Positions 6,885-15,759 of a DNA stretch of 20,632 bases are shown here, piece by piece; positions within the stretch are counted from its first letter, which is position 1; each line of letters begins with the position of its first letter. Both the position numbers and the translations under genes were made by a program. The stretch is from a bacterium (GTDB lineage: Bacteria > Patescibacteriota > Saccharimonadia > Saccharimonadales > UBA4665): the NCBI GenBank assembly GCA_021788675.1, contig JAJYKI010000003.1, forward strand, positions 1-20,632, written 5' to 3'. Below the pieces are notes generated by a model that ran no database searches, was not told where the DNA came from, and saw nothing but the letters and a program-made list of their open reading frames with translations.

Positions 6885-8918
6885 TCAATTCAAATAGGTT
6901 ATATGCTGCGCACTTTGAACCAGTTGCGCCAGATACTTATAGTTTACCAGATTAATGCGGGTTTTAAAGAATAAATCGACGGCTTGTTTGACCAATCCGA
7001 CCAGTTCGGCGTCGTCGAGCGTTGTCAAGCTGAAGCCGAATTTGCCGTGTTGCAACTTACCATATATCGCTCCCGGGCCCCGCAACCTTAAATCCAACTC
7101 ACTTAATGCGAAGCCGTCGCTTAAGCGGGCGAATTCACGCAGGCGCGGCAGCGGCTCGCTATTGTCCGCCTGGATTAAAAAGCAGTGGCTTTGGTATTGA
7201 CTGCGGCCAACCCGACCTCGCAACTGGTGCAGCTGGGCCAACCCGAAGTGTTCCGGTCCATAAATTGTCATGATCGTGGCGTTAGGTACATCAACCCCGA
7301 CCTCAATGACGGTTGTAGCGACCAAAACCTTAATCTCGCCGTTTAAGAATTTTTTCATAACCTCGGTTTGTGCTTCGGCTGACATTTGACCATGCAGCAC
7401 ACCGATCGGATATTTAGGTAGTTTTTTGGCATAAGTCGTAGCTATAGTTTCGACGTCTACGCCATCGGACGTATCGGTTGCTTTGATATATGGACAAACG
7501 ACGTAAGCCTGATGACCGGCGCTAAGCTCCGTCTTTAATTTATCTAAATAGCGGTTAAATCCCGATGGCGCGATAATATCTGTTAAGATGTCCAGTCGAT
7601 CGGCAGGTTTGGTTTTAAGCTGGGACAGCTTTAAGTCGGATAAGACCGTCAGGGCTAATGAGCGCGGAATCGGAGTCGCCGTAACGCTTAAGAAATGCGG
7701 CAGATGTTTAGCTTGTTTTTGGATTTCCATTCTTTGGTCAACCCCGAAGCGATGCTGTTCATCGATAATTAAAAGCGCCAGGTTCTTCCAGTCAACGCCG
7801 CTGGTTAGCAAACTATGCGTCCCTATAACCAAACTGCCTGCGGTCGCATTGGCTTTGTCTATGGCTAAGGTTTTGGCACTTTTTTTCAGGCTGCCGGTCA
7901 ATAACACCAGTTTATCGGCCAGTCCCAGCGGCGTTAGCAGCTTATTAATCGTGTCGGCGTGCTGTTTAGCCAACAGTTCGGTCGGAGCCATGAATGCCAC
8001 ACTGTAGCCTTCGTCCATCGCCATGACAGCTGCCATGACCGCCACTACGGTCTTACCGCTGCCGACGTCACCTTCAACCAAGCGGTTCATCGGCTTAGTC
8101 GATTGCATGTCCTGGTATATCTGCCAGATTACCCGTCTTTGGTCATCGGTCAAATTAAACGGCAGTTTATTAACGAAAGTTTTGGCCAGATCGAGTTTGA
8201 ATTTGACACTGATCGCCGTGTTGCGGTTCATGTCGCGGGTGGACAGTTCATTTGCCAGCATCAGCGGGAACAGTTCATTGAAATTAAGCCGTAGCTTAGC
8301 TTTAGCTAGATCTTCAAGATTAGAAGGATAATGCATGGTCGCAATCGCCTGAGCGTAGGTCATCAACTTCAGCTCGTTATTGACGTAATCCGGCATAAAT
8401 TCCTTGATTTCTGAACTCAAGGGCAAAACATTAGTCATTAAACGTCGGATTTGGGCGGATTTTAAAGTCTTGGACTCCGGATAAACGGGTAGTATCCGGG
8501 CGCTCTGCAGTGGCAAATCACTGACTAACTCAATGTTCGGATTAATAATCGAGTAGTGACGGTTAGATAACTTATACTGGCCAGATATATAGTATGTCTG
8601 ATCGGTTTTAATGCCGCTTTGCCGGTAGGGTTGGTTAAACCACACCAGCTTGACGCTATCGCTGTCATCTGATGCGATGGCCTCGGTTATAGATAAATTA
8701 CGACGAATCCGCCTGGTCTTTAGATTGTTGATTCGTCCCCTCAAGCTGACCGGACCCGGCCTGAGCTTGGCAATCGGCAGGATATGGCTATAGTCGTCGT
8801 GACGCCTGGGCAGATAAAACAAAAGGTCGCCAAGCGTTATTATGCCCTTTAAGGCAAAGGCTTCGCTAAGTTTTGCACCAACGCCGGTCAGACTGCTAAT
8901 TGGGTCGGACAACTTCAT
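6885..8918 (-). CDS. recG: ATP-dependent DNA helicase RecG
   Basis: Superfamily 2 helicase that remodels stalled replication forks and branch-migrates Holliday junctions. The 677 residues match the usual length. An N-terminal wedge/OB region (about 50-145) is followed by the helicase core: Walker A GDVGSGKT (283-290), APTELLAKQH (311-320), Walker B IIDEQHRFG (384-392), and motif III SVTATPIPRS (411-420). Later come VIEVGVDVPNA and the motif VI block HQLRGRVGRSQY. The ATG at 8918 has an AAGGAG Shine-Dalgarno with a 7-nt gap, among the strongest in the window. It sits 25 nt after tyrS and 12 nt before the PLC-like gene. Confidence 0.98.
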   Translation of the reverse strand: MKLSDPISSLTGVGAKLSEAFALKGIITLGDLLFYLPRRHDDYSHILPIAKLRPGPVSLRGRINNLKTRRIRRNLSITEAIASDDSDSVKLVWFNQPYRQSGIKTDQTYYISGQYKLSNRHYSIINPNIELVSDLPLQSARILPVYPESKTLKSAQIRRLMTNVLPLSSEIKEFMPDYVNNELKLMTYAQAIATMHYPSNLEDLAKAKLRLNFNELFPLMLANELSTRDMNRNTAISVKFKLDLAKTFVNKLPFNLTDDQRRVIWQIYQDMQSTKPMNRLVEGDVGSGKTVVAVMAAVMAMDEGYSVAFMAPTELLAKQHADTINKLLTPLGLADKLVLLTGSLKKSAKTLAIDKANATAGSLVIGTHSLLTSGVDWKNLALLIIDEQHRFGVDQRMEIQKQAKHLPHFLSVTATPIPRSLALTVLSDLKLSQLKTKPADRLDILTDIIAPSGFNRYLDKLKTELSAGHQAYVVCPYIKATDTSDGVDVETIATTYAKKLPKYPIGVLHGQMSAEAQTEVMKKFLNGEIKVLVATTVIEVGVDVPNATIMTIYGPEHFGLAQLHQLRGRVGRSQYQSHCFLIQADNSEPLPRLREFARLSDGFALSELDLRLRGPGAIYGKLQHGKFGFSLTTLDDAELVGLVKQAVDLFFKTRINLVNYKYLAQLVQSAQHITYLN

Positions 8919-8943
8919 GCCTGGACTCCTTTAAGATCAAATC

Positions 8944-10188
8944 TTAGACTTCAATCAGCGCGCTGTCTTTAAAAGCCTTGCCTCGCCTTATAAGCGCCCG
9001 CTGTGCGCTTAAGTCATGCTCGCTCAGTCTGTCGGACGCAGCTTTAGACCCGTTGACATATATGGAACCGCTGCTCAGTAGCTGTTTGGCGTTAGTCTTA
9101 CTGCTAGCCAAACCAGAGCTAACCAGCACTTCGATCAAAGAATCGCCCGGTTTAGCCTTAACGTGTGGCATCTCAAGGCGTAGTAGGGCCAACTCTTCGC
9201 TGCTAGCCTGAGCGATCGGAGTTGTGCCGTTTAAATAAGACGTGATCGATTTAGCCAGTTGCATCGACTTATCGCCGTGTACTAATTTGGTCACTTCATC
9301 GGCCAATTTAAACTGAGCTACCCGTTTGGACGGATCCTTGGCCTGTTCACCCATAACGGCTTTAATCTCAGCCTGTGTCAGTTCGGTATAGATGTTCAAA
9401 TAGTGTTCGACCGCTGCATCATCACTGTTCACCCAAAACTGGTAAAAATTAGTAATCGATGTCTTGGCGGGGTCCAACCAGACCGCTCCGGCTTCGGTCT
9501 TGCCGAATTTAACTCCGGTTTGCGGGTTTATAATCAACGGACCGGACCAGACGTGCGTCTCGTCTTTAGTAACTCGACGGATTAAATCGACGCCGGCGAT
9601 ACTGTTGCCCCACTGATCAGATCCGCACACCTGCATGTTAACGCCCATAGTCTGGTGCATGTAAAGAAAATCGTAAGCCTGGATTAGAACGTAGCTGAAC
9701 TCGGCATAACTTATGCCGCTGCCATCCTCACCTAACCTTGACTGCACGAATTCCCGGCCTAACATCTGACGCATCGGCACATGTTTACCGACATCACGCA
9801 GGAAAGTCAGATAGTTCATATTTTTGAACCAGTCGTAATTATCTACCAGTTTAAATGGCATACCGGAGAAAATCTGTTCGTACTGACTGGCGATCGATTG
9901 TTTATTGATAGTGATCTGTTCGAGCGTTAATAAGCGGCGTTCTTCGGCTTTGCCGTCGGGATCACCGATTAATCCGGTAGCTCCGCCGACTAAAAGAACC
10001 GCGCGGTGGCCGTGCCGGATAAAGTGCTTAACCATCATTGCCATTGCCAGGTGGCCGACCGTCATGGAGTCAGCGCTGGGATCGACTCCCCAATAAAATG
10101 TAAATTTTGTCTTATCCAGCTGTTTGACATCTTCCAGTGTCGTCTGATTGACGAAACCACGCCACTTTAGTTCATCAGATAAAGTCAT
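8944..10188 (-). CDS. tyrS: Tyrosyl-tRNA synthetase
   Basis: Class I synthetase charging tRNA-Tyr. The 414-residue protein has the HIGH-type signature PSADSMTVGHLAMAMM (37-52), the tyrosine-site block YAEFSYVLIQAYDF (161-174), CGSDQWGN (188-195) and a KMSKS-type loop KFGKT (227-231). A C-terminal S4 RNA-binding domain lies at about 350-410 (VLVSSGLASSKTNAKQLLSSG, then IYVNG). Loop and length fit the TyrS branch common in proteobacteria and many others. The ATG at 10188 has AGGA 6-7 nt upstream. It leads the tyrS-recG-PLC-like-rsmD operon and diverges from the PBP gene across a 160-nt AT-rich spacer; no clear promoter was found on this strand. Confidence 0.97.
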   Translation of the reverse strand: MTLSDELKWRGFVNQTTLEDVKQLDKTKFTFYWGVDPSADSMTVGHLAMAMMVKHFIRHGHRAVLLVGGATGLIGDPDGKAEERRLLTLEQITINKQSIASQYEQIFSGMPFKLVDNYDWFKNMNYLTFLRDVGKHVPMRQMLGREFVQSRLGEDGSGISYAEFSYVLIQAYDFLYMHQTMGVNMQVCGSDQWGNSIAGVDLIRRVTKDETHVWSGPLIINPQTGVKFGKTEAGAVWLDPAKTSITNFYQFWVNSDDAAVEHYLNIYTELTQAEIKAVMGEQAKDPSKRVAQFKLADEVTKLVHGDKSMQLAKSITSYLNGTTPIAQASSEELALLRLEMPHVKAKPGDSLIEVLVSSGLASSKTNAKQLLSSGSIYVNGSKAASDRLSEHDLSAQRALIRRGKAFKDSALIEV

Positions 10189-10294
10189 ACTTGTTCCTGT
10201 TATTTATTACATTTTAACAATTAGTCTTAATTATTACATAGCTTAAGATTTTTCTTTTAATATTCAGGGGCCGATCGATTTCTCTCAGATTTTA

Positions 10295-10323
10295 TTGCCA
10301 ATCTGCCGGCTTATTTCTATACT
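10295..10323 (+). promoter_or_regulatory. Strong sigma-70-type promoter of the PBP gene
   Basis: TTGCCA (10295-10300) and TATACT (10318-10323) are 17 nt apart, each one mismatch from consensus. Transcription would begin near 10330. An AGAGGG Shine-Dalgarno (10336-10341) then lies 7 nt before the GTG at 10349, giving a very short leader. Confidence 0.65.
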
Positions 10324-10348
10324 TAATTACTAAATAGAGGGATATTTA

Positions 10349-13300
10349 GTGAACAGAAACAGCTCGAACAGTGGCCGGCGTCGACCAAATAACCGGAACA
10401 CCGGACGCAACCCAAGATCATCAAGCCTGAAGTTAAATAGCAGCCTGACCAACCGGCGCAAAGAAAAACATGCCGCCAGAAGTGCTGCTAAGGCCGAGTA
10501 CCTAGCCAGTCTGCCAAAAGAACGCTGGAAGCGGATGTTTGCCAGACTAAAACCTAAGCACCTGATTGAATACTGGTTTTCAAAAGAAGGCGCCATCATG
10601 GGCCTTAAAGTCATCGGCGTGTTCATAGTCCTTAGTTTTTTCGGAACCATCGGCTTGTTTGCCTATTACCGAAAAGATCTGCCGGCACTTAAGAATATAT
10701 CCGGACAAAATCTCGGCGGCAGCATCAGCTACTACGACCGTACGGGTAAGGTTTTGCTCTGGCAGGATTATAATGCCGTCAAACGGATGCCGGTAAAAAG
10801 CGATCAGATCAGTCCGTTCATGAAAGAGGCTACCGTAGCTATCGAAGACAAAGGCTTCTATACGGAAGGGGCTATAGATATCCGCGGCATCTTTCGCGCC
10901 GCTTTCCATGATATTCTGCATGTCGGCTCGGGACTACAAGGCGGTTCAACAATTACCCAGCAGCTGGTCAAATTAAATGAGGGCTGGACGGATAACCGGA
11001 CAATAACCCGAAAAATCAAAGAGTTAATTTTATCGATTGAAATCAACCGTGAATACACCAAAGATCAGATTTTAACCGGCTATCTGAATATGGCGCCTTA
11101 CGGTGGCATAGAATACGGCGTCCAGGCCGCCGCTGAAGATTACTTCCATACCAGCGCGGCTAATTTAACGCTTGCTCAGTCCGCCATGCTGGCCGCGATT
11201 CCTCAATCACCCAGCTATTACAGCCCCTACGGCAGCACACAGTTCAATTCCGAAGCCGGCAATTCATTCAGCAAAGGCGCCTTAATCGGCCGGATGGACT
11301 ATATTCTTATGCTCATGCATCAACAGGGCTATATTACCCAGGCCCAGGAGAATCAAGCCTTAAATACCGACATATTGAGTGAGGTATATCCGCTACAGGG
11401 TAAATACCAGAACATTCAAGCACCTTACTTCGTCATGGTAGCCAAACAGCAACTCGAAAAAATGTATGGCGCCAGTACCGTTAACCGTGGCGGCTGGAAA
11501 GTCACAACCACACTAGATACCACGCTTGAGAATTATGCGGAACAAGATATCCACAATAATATTCCTTTGATCGAGCGAGCCAAAGCCGACGAGGAATCGA
11601 CCGTTCTTGAGAATGTTCAGACCGGACAAGTCGAGGCTTTGGTTGGCGGCACCAATTTCAATAATCCGCAGTACGGACAAATAAACTACGCCAATATAAA
11701 TATCTCACCTGGATCAAGCATTAAGCCGTTTAACTACGTAACGCTGATCAATAACCACAATAATGTCGGTGCCGGTTCGGTATTTTACGATAGTCAATCA
11801 CCCATACCCGGCTATCCGTGCACCAATCACAATACACCTTTAAACGGCGGTAACTGCGCAGAGGACTATGATTTCCGTTATCCCGGCGCCGAAACCATCC
11901 GCTACGCTCTGGGCGGCTCCAGAAACGTTCCGGCGCTCAAATCCGTCATGGAAGAGATACCTGGCGACACCAGTCCCGATCATGTTAAATCGGTACAGAA
12001 ATTCGTCGATACGGTCGACGCCATGACCGGTTACAAAAACGCCTACAAATGCTATGTCCCGGGAGTTAACGTCGAAACGGCTTCGGTGAGCCAGGAGACC
12101 CAATGTTATGCCTCTTCCGGCATCGGTGATGGCGCGTATATTGCGACCGATCAGCAAGTCAACGGCGACGCTACACTCGCTCGACTCGGGAAAGAGTTGC
12201 CACAGACCTATATCTTAAATATTACCGACGCAGCCGGACATACGGTATATCAGTGGAAGCAACCTGCCGGCACTCAAGTTGTCCGTCCGGACGCCGCCTA
12301 TATCATAGACAACATCCTATCCGACCCTCGAGCTACCTATCTACCCGGTAGTTGTAGCGCAACTAACTGTACTAACCTGTCATCGTTTGGCTATAAATTC
12401 CAACGCTACAACGGCTGGGATATAGCAATCAAGACCGGTACGACCAACTATAACTTCGAAGGACTCATGACCGCTTGGAGCACCCAATTCGCCGTGGTTA
12501 GTTGGGTCGGCTACCACACCAGAAATCAGCCACTATCCGGAATTCCAATGGAGACACTGACCGAACCCCTGACCAGGACCTTAATCGAACAAGCTCTGTC
12601 GACTCTAAAGACCAAACCGATTAACTGGACTCAACCGTCGGACATAAAACTGGTTTCAGCCTTCGTACAACGTACTCACGTCGGTATCGGTTCTGAGGAA
12701 CCCGGTCCGACCAAGGAGTTGTTCCCGAGTTGGTACACCGGCAGCGGATCGTCAAGTTCCGGGACGCAAGTGTTGGACAAAGTATCCGGTGATTTGGCAA
12801 CCAGCTGTACTCCAGCCGATGCCAAAGAGACCGTTACCGGCGCCAATTCCAACAACTGGTCGGTTGACATCTTCTATCCGCCCAATCAGACCGCTAGCCC
12901 GACTCAAAAACAAGTCAATACTTACGATACCGTACACCAGTGCAGCGACCAACCGCCAACCATTACCCTGACCACTCCGCAAACGTGTTCGAATACGGAT
13001 AACAATAACCAAGGCTGTACCATTGTCGCCACCGCTACCCAAGGCACTCATCCCCTAGGCGGCAGTAATTTCGGCGGCACCATAGACATAAGCATAGGCG
13101 GTAACGTAGTAAAGTCTTTCAACGTAGCTTCATCACCGTCCACCGTAACGTTTAACTATCTGCCGACGTCATCGGGAACGGTAGATGTTACGGCTACAGT
13201 GACGGATAGCGTGCTCTACCAGGCGTCACAAACTACCCAGATGCAGGATAGTTATATTGCGCAGCAAACCCTGCCGTCGACGACTACCAATCCTACTAAC

Positions 13301-13375
13301 AGTACGCCAGGCACGACCAGTCCGCAGCAAACCCAAGGCACAACCACGCCTACGACCACGACCACGCCCAATTAA
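10349..13375 (+). CDS. Class A penicillin-binding protein (glycosyltransferase/transpeptidase)
   Basis: Bifunctional peptidoglycan synthase of 1008 residues. Residues 1-80 are cytoplasmic, basic and Asn/Arg/Ser-rich; a single membrane helix spans about 84-107. The GT51 glycosyltransferase domain follows, with VAIEDKGFY (163-171), GGSTITQQLVK (198-208) and RKIKELILSIEINREYTKDQI (221-241, key K and E residues). The transpeptidase has SxxK S456-S-I-K459, SRN (524-526) and KTG (695-697). From about 865 an Ig-like beta domain (PPTITLTTPQTC) and a Thr/Pro/Gln tail (975-1008) extend the protein. All ten cysteines lie outside the membrane, in evenly spaced pairs. GTG start with AGAGGG upstream. It ends 3 nt from the convergent radA stop with no room for a terminator. 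Confidence 0.97.
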   Translation: MNRNSSNSGRRRPNNRNTGRNPRSSSLKLNSSLTNRRKEKHAARSAAKAEYLASLPKERWKRMFARLKPKHLIEYWFSKEGAIMGLKVIGVFIVLSFFGTIGLFAYYRKDLPALKNISGQNLGGSISYYDRTGKVLLWQDYNAVKRMPVKSDQISPFMKEATVAIEDKGFYTEGAIDIRGIFRAAFHDILHVGSGLQGGSTITQQLVKLNEGWTDNRTITRKIKELILSIEINREYTKDQILTGYLNMAPYGGIEYGVQAAAEDYFHTSAANLTLAQSAMLAAIPQSPSYYSPYGSTQFNSEAGNSFSKGALIGRMDYILMLMHQQGYITQAQENQALNTDILSEVYPLQGKYQNIQAPYFVMVAKQQLEKMYGASTVNRGGWKVTTTLDTTLENYAEQDIHNNIPLIERAKADEESTVLENVQTGQVEALVGGTNFNNPQYGQINYANINISPGSSIKPFNYVTLINNHNNVGAGSVFYDSQSPIPGYPCTNHNTPLNGGNCAEDYDFRYPGAETIRYALGGSRNVPALKSVMEEIPGDTSPDHVKSVQKFVDTVDAMTGYKNAYKCYVPGVNVETASVSQETQCYASSGIGDGAYIATDQQVNGDATLARLGKELPQTYILNITDAAGHTVYQWKQPAGTQVVRPDAAYIIDNILSDPRATYLPGSCSATNCTNLSSFGYKFQRYNGWDIAIKTGTTNYNFEGLMTAWSTQFAVVSWVGYHTRNQPLSGIPMETLTEPLTRTLIEQALSTLKTKPINWTQPSDIKLVSAFVQRTHVGIGSEEPGPTKELFPSWYTGSGSSSSGTQVLDKVSGDLATSCTPADAKETVTGANSNNWSVDIFYPPNQTASPTQKQVNTYDTVHQCSDQPPTITLTTPQTCSNTDNNNQGCTIVATATQGTHPLGGSNFGGTIDISIGGNVVKSFNVASSPSTVTFNYLPTSSGTVDVTATVTDSVLYQASQTTQMQDSYIAQQTLPSTTTNPTNSTPGTTSPQQTQGTTTPTTTTTPN

Positions 13376-13378
13376 AAG

Positions 13379-14722
13379 CTAACTTAGAAAACTGTTAAGC
13401 GCAGATTTGACATCAGCTACGGGGTTTAAGAACTTAGGCTGGGCCGTCTTAGCCGGTATTTTTGGCCCGATAGCATAGGCAAAACCCAGGGCTTTAGCTT
13501 CGTCGAGACGCCTTTCTATGAACGGCACGTGACGAATCTCACCGGATAAACCAACTTCACCGAATACAACGGCATTGTCTTTCAATTTCTTATTCCGGCT
13601 GGCCGATGCGATTGCCATGACGACCGCTAAATCTGCGGCCGGTTCGGTAATTTTTAGTCCGCCGACTATGTTGACGTAGATATCTTTGTCATTAAGTTTC
13701 AGCGAAGTTCTTTTCTCCATCATGGCAACCAGTAGATTGAGCCTGGACAGATCAAGCCCGCTAACTGCCCGCTTAGGATAACCGTAGCCGGTCGGATTAA
13801 CCAGCGCCTGCACTTCGACTAAAATCGGGCGACTGCCTTCTATCGTCGCCAGCACAATCGAGCCGTCGGTCACTTTACGTTCGGCCAACAACGCTTTTGA
13901 CGGATTATCCACTTGGCTTAACCCGCTGGATTTCATCTCAAAGATAGCCGTTTCACTGACCGAACCAAACCGGTTCTTAGACACTCTAAGTAATTTAAGG
14001 CCACCGCTATTGTCGCCTTCAAGACTTAAAACCACGTCAACGATATGTTCAAGCAATCTTGGGCCCGCTAGACTGCCCTCCTTAGTGACGTGTCCGACAA
14101 TTATAACGGCCGTATCGGACGCTTTAGCGGCATTCGTTAATAATCGCGCACTATTGGTTACTTGAGTTATGCTACCGGCTGATGAACCGACCTCTTCCGT
14201 TCTTATGGTTTGTATGGAATCTACGATTACCAACTTATATTCACCGCTTAGAATGGCAGTCTTTATCTCGTCGCTTGAATTAGTTGCCGCCAGTTTCAAC
14301 TTGTCGGCCGACACCCCTAAACGCCTGGCCCGCATCGCCACCTGGTTTAGCGACTCTTCGCCGCTGACATACAGTACGCTTTCGTGTTGAGCCACCCCGG
14401 CAGCCAATTGCAGTAATAAAGTACTCTTGCCCATACCAGGTTCACCGCTGATTAAATTAACACTGCCGTTTACTATGCCACCGCCGAACACCTGATCGAC
14501 TCCGCTCATGCCGCTTGGCATGCGTTGGTCGCTGGTTTTTAGGCCTTCTTCCAGGCTTTGAACCGATAGGCTAGCCTGATTGTGACCATGAGTCTTTATA
14601 GCGTTCAAATTAAGCTCAATACTGTTCCATTCGCCGCAAACGCTGCAGCGACCGGACCATGTCGAATAACTGGCGCCACAAGCGCTGCAGACATAACCGG
14701 ACGTTTTATTAGTTTTTGCCAT
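13379..14722 (-). CDS. radA: DNA repair protein RadA
   Basis: RecA-like ATPase that stimulates branch migration during recombination. The 447 residues match the family. An N-terminal C4 zinc finger CxxC-x10-CxxC (C12, C15, C26, C29) precedes the ATPase core with Walker A GEPGMGKS (93-100) and Walker B LVIVD (164-168). The RadA-specific KNRFG motif is at 249-253. The C-terminal third is the Lon-protease-like domain, without a catalytic dyad role. The ATG at 14722 lacks a clear Shine-Dalgarno. It is the last gene of the nusA-clpC run, 20 nt after the pseudo-peptidase gene. The clpC-radA neighbourhood recalls the ctsR-mcsA-mcsB-clpC-radA cluster of Firmicutes. Confidence 0.98.
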   Translation of the reverse strand: MAKTNKTSGYVCSACGASYSTWSGRCSVCGEWNSIELNLNAIKTHGHNQASLSVQSLEEGLKTSDQRMPSGMSGVDQVFGGGIVNGSVNLISGEPGMGKSTLLLQLAAGVAQHESVLYVSGEESLNQVAMRARRLGVSADKLKLAATNSSDEIKTAILSGEYKLVIVDSIQTIRTEEVGSSAGSITQVTNSARLLTNAAKASDTAVIIVGHVTKEGSLAGPRLLEHIVDVVLSLEGDNSGGLKLLRVSKNRFGSVSETAIFEMKSSGLSQVDNPSKALLAERKVTDGSIVLATIEGSRPILVEVQALVNPTGYGYPKRAVSGLDLSRLNLLVAMMEKRTSLKLNDKDIYVNIVGGLKITEPAADLAVVMAIASASRNKKLKDNAVVFGEVGLSGEIRHVPFIERRLDEAKALGFAYAIGPKIPAKTAQPKFLNPVADVKSALNSFLS

Positions 14723-14742
14723 ACTTACTAAAATATTTTACT

Positions 14743-15759
14743 CTATTTAGTTGTTAAACTGGGCATAGAAGAGGAGTTGATCGACTGGACCAATTGCTGT
14801 TCCTCTAATACAAGTGAATTTCTCTTGCTAACCAGAGCGTTATATTGGGCGATTTGAGCCTTCGTCTGATTTAGCAGCTGGTTATATTGATCCACTTGGC
14901 TATTGTATCCGGGTATCATGGCGTTGTAACCGTAATAGTCCCCACTACTTAATAAATTTTTCATTTGCTTGGATTGTAAGCTTAGAGACGACTGCCAACT
15001 GGCAAGCTGTGATTGATTGGCGTTAATCTGGTTTTTTAAACTACTAAGCTGCAGATCGTAAGAAGCGATCATTTGCTGTCTTTGACTGAATTCGGATTCG
15101 TAGCCCTGATAGGTTTTGACGATTGCCTGACGATCCTTAAAATACAGTTCGTAATGCCGTTCCAGCGTCGGGCTTAAATTCATGACTTCAGTGCCAAGCA
15201 CGGAATAGAGCTCATCATATTTGGCTCCCGGTTCGGTTTTGGCATAAGCCGCCATCTGCTGGTGAATTTCCGGACTACTGACATATTTCTCATAGTAGGA
15301 CCACATGGCCGAATCCAAGCTGTTACGCTCCGCGCTATTCAGCCTGGCATAGCCGGCATGTAACATCTCATAAGCTGCAGTTACCGGTATAATACCGTTC
15401 AATCTCGGATCGGTGACATTAAGCAAATAGATGCCGTTGTCGCCGCTGTGATAACAGCCGATAACATAACTCTCCTGTAACCGGTTTGGACACTGCTTGG
15501 CGAAATCGATTTTATTTAAAATTGCCGGCCGGTTGACATAAAAAAGCGTCTTGGCATACGCGCTCATCTGATCTTGCGCGACTATGGCTGCAATCTCCGC
15601 CGGCGGCTTATAACCGGCTAGAATAACCCAATCCTTGAGGGTTGTCAGATTAAATAATCCCCATATGACAAAAACCGCTACCGCTGCCAAAACCAATCCG
15701 GTTAATAGCTTGGTAACGGTTTTTAATGCTGCCAGGGCTTTATTCGCTTTGGGTGGCAT
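14743..15759 (-). CDS. Membrane-anchored protein with degenerate HExxH motif and coiled coil
   Basis: The 338-residue protein has one N-terminal membrane helix (about 17-36) and is predicted to face outside. The domain at about 50-215 recalls a family with an HExxH zinc-peptidase core: TAAYEMLHAGYARL (127-140), then LGTEVMNLSPTLERHYELYF (188-207), where E191 would be the third ligand. In this copy the first His is Tyr130 (TAT, 15370-15372), giving YEMLH. Residues about 220-330 are Gln/Ser-rich with heptad-like spacing and probably form a coiled coil. The ATG lies inside the end of clpC (20-nt overlap), suggesting translational coupling; no Shine-Dalgarno is visible, but later starts would cut off the membrane helix. 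Activity and substrate unknown. Confidence 0.8.
   Translation of the reverse strand: MPPKANKALAALKTVTKLLTGLVLAAVAVFVIWGLFNLTTLKDWVILAGYKPPAEIAAIVAQDQMSAYAKTLFYVNRPAILNKIDFAKQCPNRLQESYVIGCYHSGDNGIYLLNVTDPRLNGIIPVTAAYEMLHAGYARLNSAERNSLDSAMWSYYEKYVSSPEIHQQMAAYAKTEPGAKYDELYSVLGTEVMNLSPTLERHYELYFKDRQAIVKTYQGYESEFSQRQQMIASYDLQLSSLKNQINANQSQLASWQSSLSLQSKQMKNLLSSGDYYGYNAMIPGYNSQVDQYNQLLNQTKAQIAQYNALVSKRNSLVLEEQQLVQSINSSSMPSLTTK

Noticed and set aside
10189..10348. T-box or riboswitch leader for tyrS
   Set aside because: The spacer is 160 nt, AT-rich and shared with a divergent promoter; no T-box sequence or terminator/antiterminator pair was seen.
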